Shown: positions 42,268 to 48,522 of the stretch, in pieces
Layout of the letters: every line of letters starts with the position of its first letter
Position numbering within the stretch: the first letter of the stretch is position 1
Origin: Beijerinckiaceae bacterium
GTDB taxonomy: Bacteria > Pseudomonadota > Alphaproteobacteria > Rhizobiales > Beijerinckiaceae
DNA: 48,522 nt
Assembly (NCBI GenBank): GCA_004298435.1
Contig: SCSF01000062.1
Location: forward strand, 1-48,522
Direction: 5' to 3'
Notes under the pieces: model-generated
Told to the model about the DNA's origin: nothing
The model's input: only the letters and a program-made list of their open reading frames with translations
The model's database searches: none
Translations under genes and position numbers: made by a program

Positions 42268-42704
42268 GCCCGCGTCTCCGCAACGTCCGTGGCGATGATG
42301 CGCAGAACCATTTCAGCCCGCAGGCATGGATCGGCATCGCCGATCTCGGCGCGCAAAATGAGACGCGAAGGCTCGAGTTCCCGGATAATTTCGATGCTCA
42401 TCCGGTAATCGACATCCGCATCGAGCGGGCGGTCATAATCGAAGCTCTGCGACTCATGGATCGGTATCCAGGCTTCGCCATCGACCAGCTTTTTCCCTGC
42501 CGCCTGGATTTCGGGATGCGCGAACCAGCGCATGGGGAAGGTGAAGGGCACCGAGCCGTCGAGCGGCGCGGCAGCTTCGCGGGCGAAGGCTGCGATCTCT
42601 GCCGCTTCGGCCCTCACGGTCAGTGGCCCAATATGCAGGGACGACGGTGCTGAATCCCTTGTCTGGATTGGTTCTCTTGATCCGCCGGACAGGGGTTCTG
42701 TCAT
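42264..42704 (-). CDS. HadA-like (FAS1-type/MaoC N-terminal) dehydratase subunit
   Basis: A 146-residue protein of the FAS1-like/MaoC N-terminal dehydratase group. It has the typical VPFTFPMRWFAHPEIQ segment and an IHESQSFDYDRPLDADVDY strand pair, but lacks the D...H catalytic motif of its partner. It probably forms the substrate-binding half of a heterodimer with the HadB-like protein. It starts 9 bases after the ketosynthase stop. Confidence 0.78.
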   Translation of the reverse strand: MTEPLSGGSREPIQTRDSAPSSLHIGPLTVRAEAAEIAAFAREAAAPLDGSVPFTFPMRWFAHPEIQAAGKKLVDGEAWIPIHESQSFDYDRPLDADVDYRMSIEIIRELEPSRLILRAEIGDADPCLRAEMVLRIIATDVAETRA

Positions 42705-42713
42705 GCGCGCGTC

Positions 42714-43937
42714 TCAGGCGGCTTCAGCGCGCCGCACGACCAGACATGCGTTGATGCCGCCGAAAGCGAAGGAATTCGAAAGAGCGGTGCGCAACGGCAG
42801 TTGGCGCGCCTCGTTCGGAATAGGATCGACGGGGCATTTTTCGTCGGCCGTCTGCCAATTGATCGTCGGCGGCGCTATGCCATTCTGCAACGCGCCAATG
42901 GTCACGATGAGTTCGAGCGCGCCGGCGGCGCCAAGACCATGACCATGGATCGGCTTCGTCGATGAAACGGGGACATGCGGCAGCCTGTTGCCGAAGATCA
43001 TGCCGAGGGCTTCCGATTCCGTTGAATCGTTCACCGTCGTGCCGGTCCCGTGCGCATTGACGTAATCGATCTCTTCCGTATCAGCACCGGCATCCGCCAG
43101 GGCATAGCTCATGGCGGCGGCGGCGCCTTTTGCATCCGGCCGCACAGGATCCTTGGCGTCGCTTGATGTGCCGTAACCGGCGATCTCGGCGAGAGTGACC
43201 GCGCCACGCGCCTTGGCGACATCCTCGGCTTCCAGAATGAAAACGCCCGCGCCGGCGCCGATCACCATGCCGTTGCGATCCTTCGAGAACGGCCGGCAGA
43301 AGTTTGGCGTCAGCACGCGCAAGCCTTCCCAGGCGAGCATCGCGCCGACGGTGATGCAATCCTCCGTACCGCCGACGATTGCGACATCAGCAGCGCCCGA
43401 GCGGATGAGCTGTGCGCCGATGCCAATCGCCTGAGTAGCCGATGAGCAGGCGCTCGCGACGGCAAAGGAAGGACCCGTCACGCCAAAGCGCATGCTCATC
43501 ATGGATGGGCAGGCGCTCGCGATAAGACGCGGCACCGTGAAGGGATCGGGCCTGGCCTGCCCGACATGGACGGAATGCAGACCCTCTTCAAGCGAGTGCA
43601 TCCCGCCGATGCCGGTGCCGATGATGGCGGCGGAGCGCGGACCCAGCGGATTGCTGCGTGAGAGGCCGGCCTGCGCCATAGCCTCATCGGCGGCTACGAT
43701 CAGATAGCTGGTGACGGCGTCGCAAAACGGCAGCAGGTTCGATTCGATATGCGCTGCGGGATCGAAATCGCGGACTTGCGCGGAAAGACGTATACGGCCG
43801 CGATAGGGGCGCGGAAACACCGTTTCGCCGACACAGGAACGTCCGTCACGCGCGGCTTCCCAAAGCGTATTTGCACCCATGCCGGCCGCTGAAACAGCGC
43901 CCATGCCGGTGACGACGACCCGTCTTCCCGCGTCCAT
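42714..43937 (-). CDS. Beta-ketoacyl-ACP synthase (KAS II type)
   Basis: A 407-residue condensing enzyme with the complete Cys-His-His triad: C164 in ASACSSATQAIG, H296 in NAHGTGTTVNDSTE, and H333 in KPIHGHGLGAAG. The fold matches FabF. It extends an acyl-ACP using malonyl-ACP. Its ATG directly abuts the ACP stop codon. It is probably a dedicated copy, since the primary fabF is normally in a fabD-acpP cluster that is not in this window. Position suggests it builds a specific acyl chain with the neighbouring ACP and dehydratases. Confidence 0.9.
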   Translation of the reverse strand: MDAGRRVVVTGMGAVSAAGMGANTLWEAARDGRSCVGETVFPRPYRGRIRLSAQVRDFDPAAHIESNLLPFCDAVTSYLIVAADEAMAQAGLSRSNPLGPRSAAIIGTGIGGMHSLEEGLHSVHVGQARPDPFTVPRLIASACPSMMSMRFGVTGPSFAVASACSSATQAIGIGAQLIRSGAADVAIVGGTEDCITVGAMLAWEGLRVLTPNFCRPFSKDRNGMVIGAGAGVFILEAEDVAKARGAVTLAEIAGYGTSSDAKDPVRPDAKGAAAAMSYALADAGADTEEIDYVNAHGTGTTVNDSTESEALGMIFGNRLPHVPVSSTKPIHGHGLGAAGALELIVTIGALQNGIAPPTINWQTADEKCPVDPIPNEARQLPLRTALSNSFAFGGINACLVVRRAEAA

Positions 43938-44207
43938 TCACTTCTTCTCTTTGCTGATATAGGAAGCCATCGCGTCGATGAGACTCTTCACGTCCTTGGC
44001 TTCATGGAATGGGCCGTCCATCGGGATATAGACGTCGAATTTTTCTTCGAGCGCCGTCAGGATCATAACGATATCGATGGACTTCAGCCCCAGGCTTTCG
44101 ATCGACGCATCGAGTTTGATTTTGTCGCGGTCGATCATGCCTTCGCTGACGATCACATCAATGATCTGATCGACAAGCTCGGTCTGGTCAGGAACTTTCG
44201 CTTCCAC
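43938..44207 (-). CDS. Acyl carrier protein with an atypical attachment motif
   Basis: An 89-residue ACP. The phosphopantetheine serine is S43 in SLGLKSIDIVMILTALEEKF, where the usual DSL is KSI. The four-helix pattern fits, with acidic helix II (EEKF) and the end KSLIDAMASYISKEKK. I chose the GTG at 44207 because AGGGAG lies 7 bases upstream; an in-frame ATG seven codons earlier lacks such a site. It heads the ketosynthase, dehydratase and reductase operon. Confidence 0.88.
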   Translation of the reverse strand: MEAKVPDQTELVDQIIDVIVSEGMIDRDKIKLDASIESLGLKSIDIVMILTALEEKFDVYIPMDGPFHEAKDVKSLIDAMASYISKEKK

Positions 44208-44298
44208 CGATGACTCCCTTGATAACATTCAAAAGTTTGCCCGCCCGGTCCAGAGGGCGATAATCCGATGAGCCGGCAATCCCGGCCTAACCCCGCAT

Positions 44299-44317
44299 CG
44301 CGACTGAAACAGTCGCG
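44299..44317. repeat. Perfect 8-bp palindrome upstream of the ACP operon
   Basis: CGCGACTG (44299-44306), AAA, CAGTCGCG (44310-44317). It lies between the helicase stop and the ACP start on the minus strand. No T-run follows on either strand, so it is not a standard terminator; an operator or processing hairpin is possible. Confidence 0.5.
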
Positions 44318-44369
44318 GAGACTTTACGCGAGGCTTTGTCTCGCTCAAGCAAAATCCCACGGAGCCCGA

Positions 44370-47300
44370 TTAATTCTTGTTACCTTGGCTTTCCATTTGT
44401 TGTTTGAGGACAAGAAGCTTTGCAAATGGCGAGTTAGGATCGGGTTGACGGTCGCGTTCGCGCGGCTTTTCCGTCGATGTGAATGAGCCGGGCCGGCGGT
44501 CGCGGCGCTCCTCATGGCGGCGATTTTGCCGGCCGCCGTCGCGGGACGCCTCGCGCCACGCGTCATCACGGCCTTCATCTTTGTGTTTATTATCGTGATG
44601 GCCGTAACGCTTTTGGTCCGGCCGCTTCTCATCCTGGCGTGCATTGCCCGGATGTTTGCCGTAGCGGCCCTTCTGCGCTTCGCCGGGCGAGGCTACAGAT
44701 GCACCCTCGGTTCCGCGTGGCTGCCGGGGGCCTTCGTTGCGATCCCGGCGGGTGGAATCTGCTTGGGCTGCGCCTTCGTGTCCCGATGCCGCACCGCCAT
44801 TTGCCGTTGCATTTGCTTGTCTGTGCGGAGGCCGCCGCCGCGCGTGCGGCTGGCGATGCGGCCGCCAGATCTCGATCATCGGAGTTTCCGCTTCTGCTTC
44901 CGCAACGTTTTCTTGCACATCGGTTTCCGGTGAAACGCTGTCCTCAGCGTCCTTCGGCTGCGCGATGCTTTCGGATACTTCGACTACCGTATTCTCAATG
45001 GCTGCTGTGCCAACCGCAGCGGGTTCTTCAACCAGTGCGGCTTGCGCTGGTTCGCCGGCTTCGGCAGCGATTTCCTGCGGCTGCGCATCTGCTTCCGGTT
45101 CGACGGCTGCGATTTCCGATCCGTCCGCCGCTGCGGCTGGTGCGATCGAAGCGTCTTCGGCTGTATCGGCCGGATTCTCGGAGGATTCGGAAGGTGTCGC
45201 ATCATTTGCTGGTGGCTGCACCGGTTCTGTCGGCGCCCGCGCAATGAGCGGTACAGTGATGGCAGGACCTTTGCGCTGCTCGCTCACATACCCGAGCGCG
45301 CGCAGAATTGATGCGAAGCTTTCGCCCGAACAACCGACGAGCGATGTCATTCCGACCGTCACGACGAACCCATCGCGATCGGCGGTGCCAGGCGGCGGGT
45401 CGCCAGCGGTGATGCCGGGCCGGTAGGCGACGGCAGGCCGGATGAGATCGGCCAGACGTTCGAGAATATCGACCCGAACCGTGCGTTCGCCGCAAATCTT
45501 GAAGCCCGCCACGCGGTAGAAGCTTTTCGGCACATCCTTGTCGGCGGGAAACGAGGTGCGTCCGGAAGCCGCCAGATGCGGCACATCTTCCAACGCCTTG
45601 CCGGCTTCGGCATGGTCGTGCTTCAGCCCCCAAAGCTGGACTGCAAGCGAGCGCGGCGCGGGCTTCATCAGCGCCGGCAGATAGAGATGATAGGCGCCAA
45701 ACCGCACGCCGAGCTTGCGCAATGCGGCGCGCGCCTCCTGCGACAGGCCCTTGACGTCTTCCGCGACCTGCGTGCGATCGAGAACGCCGAGCGCCTCCGC
45801 AATCTGGAAGGCGACCCCACGGGCAATGCCCTCAATGCCTTCGCCTTTTTCGAGATCGAAGAGCGGGCCGAGAAGCCGCTTGACGTGCTGCGCCAGCCAG
45901 AGGTCGAGGCGCTTTTGCACCAGTTCGAGCGACGCGCCAGTGAGTTGTTCGTCCGCAAGCACCTGGGCACGCGGCTCGAGCAGTTTTTCGCCGGGCGCGA
46001 TCTTGCCGATCGGCTCGCCCAGCCAGCGAATGACGCCGTCGTTCGCCAGAACGAAGGCTTCGTCGACCGCCTCATGCACCCGGGCGGCGCGCCCCTCGAT
46101 TTCGCCGGCCAGGGCTTTCTGGGCCGCGGCGTTGAGGGCTTTGGCGGCCTCGCCTGGCGTCTGCGCATCTGGACTGAAGCGAAACCCGGACAGATGTCCG
46201 ACGTGTTGCCCCTCGACGATGACTTCGCCGTTCCCCGTGATTTCCGCTTCCAACATCGCGTTCTCTCTTAGACGGCGCATCAGGACGCTCGTCCTCCGGT
46301 CGATGAACCTTTGGGCGAGGCGTTCGTGCAGAGCGTCCGACAATGTGTCCTCTACCCGACGCGCGACGCTCTGCCAATGCTCGGGATCGCGTAACCAATC
46401 CGGCCGGTTGGTCACGAATGTCCAGGTCCTCACCTGGGCGATGCGGGCCGAGAGCGTATCGAGATCGCCATCAATACGGTCCAGCTCGGTGAGATGACGG
46501 CCCAGCCAGTCTTCAGGGATATGCCCGGCCCGCACTATGAAACCATAGATCGATAGCACAAGTTCTGCATGCGCGGCGGGGGATAATTTTCGGTAATCGG
46601 GAATTTGGCAGGCATCCCAGAGCCTTGCAACATCGGCGGGGGTCTTCGTCTCGCGCCGTACCTTTTCGTCCCGCGCGGCAATATCGAGCACTAACTGGTC
46701 TTCCGCGAGCGGCGCGCGGGTCAGCCCGTGCTCCTGCGGCTGGACATCGAGACTGGCGGCCAGGGCTGCAATCGAGGAAAAATCGAGATCCGTATTCCGC
46801 CATTGCAGCATGCCGACGGGATCGAAGCGATGATCTTCCAGCGCTGCCACGAGTTCCGGCTCGAAGGGAGCACAGCGTCCGGTTGTACCGAAGGCGCCAT
46901 CGCGCATATGCCGTCCGGCGCGCCCTGCGATCTGGCCGAACTCCGCGGGGGTGAGCCGGCGGTATTGCCAGCCATCGAATTTCCGGTCAGCGGCGAAGGC
47001 GATGTGATCGACGTCGAGGTTGAGCCCCATGCCGATGGCATCGGTCGCGACGATATAATCCACATCGCCGTTCTGGTAGAGATCGACCTGCGCGTTGCGC
47101 GTGCGCGGCGACAGGGCGCCGAGGACGACCGCCGCGCCGCCGCGCTGGCGGCGGATCCATTCGGCGATCGCGTAGACCTCCTCGACGGAAAAAGCGACGA
47201 TGGCAGTGCGGTGCGGCAGCCGGGAAATTTTGCGATCTCCGGCAAAGCTCAAGGTTGAAAGCCGCGGCCGCGCCACGATTGGAGCGCCGGGGAGCAGCGT

Positions 47301-47738
47301 CTCGATTGCCCGTCCCATCGTCGAGGCCCCGATCAGCAGCGTTTCCTCGCTGCCGCGCCGATTGAGCAGGCGATCGGTGAAAATATGTCCGCGGTCCAGA
47401 TTGGCCGCGAGCTGGATCTCGTCGATTGCGACAAAAGCAAAATTTCTGTCGCGCGGCATCGCCTCGACGGTGGAAATCCAGTAGCGGGCCGTCTTCGGCT
47501 TGATCCTTTCTTCGCCGGTGATGAGGGCAACCGCTTCGGGGCCGACCCTGGTGGCCACGCGGTTGTAAACCTCGCGGGCAAGGAGACGCAGGGGAAGCCC
47601 GATGACCCCGTTCCTGTGCGCGAGCATGCGCTCGATCGCATAATGCGTCTTGCCGGTATTGGTCGGGCCAAGCACGGCGGTTACGCCACGCGCACGCTCA
47701 AGAGGATGCAGTTGTGAAGCCGGAAGAGAAATGTTCAT
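44370..47738 (-). CDS. SUV3-like superfamily 2 RNA/DNA helicase with a long disordered tail
   Basis: A 1122-residue helicase of the mitochondrial SUV3 type. The core has Walker A GPTNTGKT (24-31), DEIQ (about 110), AVVLGALSPRTRNAQVDLYQ and QIAGRAGRHMRDG. The middle region (about 350-790) is helical. From about 800 the chain is disordered: first Ala/Glu/Pro-rich and acidic, then strongly basic with HRQPHARRRPPHRQ and many Arg/Asp/Lys repeats to the end, likely RNA-binding. In mitochondria SUV3 partners PNPase in RNA decay; a similar role here is inferred. The tail roughly adds a third to the length. Confidence 0.9.
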   Translation of the reverse strand: MNISLPASQLHPLERARGVTAVLGPTNTGKTHYAIERMLAHRNGVIGLPLRLLAREVYNRVATRVGPEAVALITGEERIKPKTARYWISTVEAMPRDRNFAFVAIDEIQLAANLDRGHIFTDRLLNRRGSEETLLIGASTMGRAIETLLPGAPIVARPRLSTLSFAGDRKISRLPHRTAIVAFSVEEVYAIAEWIRRQRGGAAVVLGALSPRTRNAQVDLYQNGDVDYIVATDAIGMGLNLDVDHIAFAADRKFDGWQYRRLTPAEFGQIAGRAGRHMRDGAFGTTGRCAPFEPELVAALEDHRFDPVGMLQWRNTDLDFSSIAALAASLDVQPQEHGLTRAPLAEDQLVLDIAARDEKVRRETKTPADVARLWDACQIPDYRKLSPAAHAELVLSIYGFIVRAGHIPEDWLGRHLTELDRIDGDLDTLSARIAQVRTWTFVTNRPDWLRDPEHWQSVARRVEDTLSDALHERLAQRFIDRRTSVLMRRLRENAMLEAEITGNGEVIVEGQHVGHLSGFRFSPDAQTPGEAAKALNAAAQKALAGEIEGRAARVHEAVDEAFVLANDGVIRWLGEPIGKIAPGEKLLEPRAQVLADEQLTGASLELVQKRLDLWLAQHVKRLLGPLFDLEKGEGIEGIARGVAFQIAEALGVLDRTQVAEDVKGLSQEARAALRKLGVRFGAYHLYLPALMKPAPRSLAVQLWGLKHDHAEAGKALEDVPHLAASGRTSFPADKDVPKSFYRVAGFKICGERTVRVDILERLADLIRPAVAYRPGITAGDPPPGTADRDGFVVTVGMTSLVGCSGESFASILRALGYVSEQRKGPAITVPLIARAPTEPVQPPANDATPSESSENPADTAEDASIAPAAAADGSEIAAVEPEADAQPQEIAAEAGEPAQAALVEEPAAVGTAAIENTVVEVSESIAQPKDAEDSVSPETDVQENVAEAEAETPMIEIWRPHRQPHARRRPPHRQANATANGGAASGHEGAAQADSTRRDRNEGPRQPRGTEGASVASPGEAQKGRYGKHPGNARQDEKRPDQKRYGHHDNKHKDEGRDDAWREASRDGGRQNRRHEERRDRRPGSFTSTEKPRERDRQPDPNSPFAKLLVLKQQMESQGNKN

Positions 47739-48227
47739 CGATTTGGGGATGTCGCCTCAGGATGATCCGCGCTTGGCGGGATTTCTGGATTTGGCGATCT
47801 CTTAACGGTCGGTCGCTTTGGAAAGGTGGATCTTGAGGCCCTCGCCTCGTCCAAGGCCCGGCAAATCCCTTAGCATGGGCTGTCCCTGTATCATAATGCG
47901 CCGGTCATCGCCCCGAAACGGTCGCGAATCTTCAGACTTCGAACGGGCCGCGAACGAAACGCGGCCGAATCGCTGACTCGACAAGAATCGAGTTTTGTTC
48001 CCACGAGATATGGAGCGCGGTGCGTAAAACTCCACCAGATTTTGCGAAAAAACCGAATCGGGCGCGAATCGCCGGTGCTCCAACCCGCATGGCTGCGCGG
48101 ACTCCGAAGCCGGCTTTTGTCAATCGGGTTTCTTGCCGGGCGCGTTTTTCTTCACCAACAGCGAGCCACGTCTGGACCCAATGAAGTACGCCAGGTCAAG
48201 CCTCTCCCTGAGGGAGGAGGAAAGCGC
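47739..48227. other. Intergenic region upstream of the helicase
   Basis: About 490 bases. Open frames on both strands here have no family features. The plus strand has a short frame near 48018 (VRKTPPDFAKKPNRAR...) rich in basic residues that I do not accept as a gene. A fragment of repeat A is at 48137-48173, and CTCTCCCTGAGGGAG near 48201 is a short hairpin after the DUF3108 gene. Confidence 0.5.
48137..48173 (-). repeat. Dispersed repeat family A, copy 9 (fragment)
   Basis: GGGCGCGTTTTTCTTCACC followed by CAGCGAGCCACGTCT matches the GACGCGTTTTCTTCACGCGA and AGCCACTTCGC blocks. It is short and degenerate. Confidence 0.5.
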
Positions 48228-48522
48228 CTAGCGGCCGCGCTTGGCGGTCCTGTCGTCGGGGACGGTTTTGAATTCCGTCGCCTGAATTTCCGCAATCCCC
48301 GCCAGTGTCTTCAACGTAACGCGGAACGGAACGACGATATGCGCAGGTTCGACAGGCGCGAGCCAGACCTCGATGTCGCGGTTCTGCGCCATGAACCGCG
48401 TCGATTGCGAATCGATCTTATGGCCTGAGATCGGCCTGTAGCGCACGGCGCAAACGGAGACCGGCCCCGAATAGCCTTTGACTGCGACATTGCGCGTGCC
48501 GCGATAGCTCATCGCAAGATCG
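48228..48522 (-). CDS. DUF3108 family protein (C-terminal part)
   Basis: The frame runs off the window at its 5' end (DLA precedes the first Met, at 48512). The visible 97 residues include DLAMSYRGTRNVAVKGYSGP, VCAVRYRPISGHKIDS and EVWLAPVEPAHIVVPFRVTL, the C-terminal half of DUF3108 proteins, which are usually exported outer-periplasm proteins of unknown function. The true start and signal peptide are outside. It ends at 48228 near a short hairpin. Confidence 0.8.
   Translation of the reverse strand, partial: DLAMSYRGTRNVAVKGYSGPVSVCAVRYRPISGHKIDSQSTRFMAQNRDIEVWLAPVEPAHIVVPFRVTLKTLAGIAEIQATEFKTVPDDRTAKRGR

Noticed and set aside
42264..44207. Aryl polyene gene cluster or AcpXL very-long-chain fatty acid cluster
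   Set aside because: An aryl polyene cluster would need an AMP ligase, acyltransferase and exporter; an AcpXL cluster would have FabZ, two ketosynthases and LpxXL. None is present, and the ACP does not resemble AcpXL. Aryl polyene-like chemistry remains a minor alternative.
44483..45426. Open frames on the plus strand opposite the helicase tail
   Set aside because: They arise from the biased composition of the disordered tail and have no family features.
47802..48123. Short minus-strand frames upstream of the helicase, and whether rpmB (often near DUF3108) lies here
   Set aside because: The products do not resemble L28 or any other known family.
4381..48173. CRISPR array or insertion sequences as the source of the repeats
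   Set aside because: The repeats are dispersed singly without regular spacers and carry no transposase; no cas or transposase gene is in the window.

Overview
The window looks like chromosomal DNA of a GC-rich alphaproteobacterium, most likely of the order Hyphomicrobiales (Rhizobiales). The Beijerinckiaceae/Methylocystaceae neighbourhood is a low-confidence guess. The evidence is an Irr-type Fur regulator, a SUV3-type helicase with a long charged tail, a two-domain dCTP deaminase, a recG/sdhE/mfd block, and several families of dispersed palindromic intergenic repeats. I see no rRNA, insertion sequence, prophage or CRISPR. There is one tRNA, tRNA-Gly(CCC).

Layout. 1-12 kb: housekeeping and metabolic genes, mostly on the minus strand (exported FAH-family protein and hydrolase, rpsD, RBBP9-type hydrolase, hexapeptide acetyltransferase, ferritin-like protein, purB, Mn-catalase, ICMT-like methyltransferase, P1 peptidase, metZ). 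12-16 kb: irr after an AT-rich leader, dcd, tRNA-Gly, and a solitary glycosyltransferase between repeats. 16-24 kb: membrane genes (two divergent AI-2E/PerM-family proteins, a YihY protein, a HAD phosphatase, an LPG-synthase-TM protein, an ArsB-like permease) and an L,D-transpeptidase. 24-27 kb: amtB upstream of glnK, then a sulfotransferase-family protein. 27-35 kb: mfd and sdhE facing recG, then rpsT, a DUF2478 protein and an enoyl-CoA hydratase. 35-44 kb: a lipid locus. 44-48.5 kb: the SUV3-like helicase and the 3' part of a DUF3108 gene that runs off the window.

The most interesting region is 35.5-44.2 kb. On the plus strand lie an alpha-oxoamine synthase resembling serine palmitoyltransferase, a GNAT-like protein resembling the bacterial ceramide synthase type, and a desaturase with the three histidine boxes and C-terminal signature of eukaryotic dihydroceramide delta-4 desaturase (DES1). 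A processive-type GT2 glycosyltransferase faces them on the minus strand. Behind it is a tight minus-strand operon: acyl carrier protein, ketosynthase, two MaoC/HadA-HadB-like dehydratase subunits and an SDR reductase. Together they suggest a sphingolipid (ceramide or glycosylceramide) pathway with its own small type II fatty acid synthase that lacks an enoyl reductase. This pathway is inferred from sequence and context, not proven.

A second theme is the repeats. One ~100 bp family occurs about nine times, always between genes, and supplies stop codons for two genes. Another family (five copies) sits at gene ends and has added a tail to one protein. Terminator-like hairpins in the leaders of purB and rpsT suggest attenuation.
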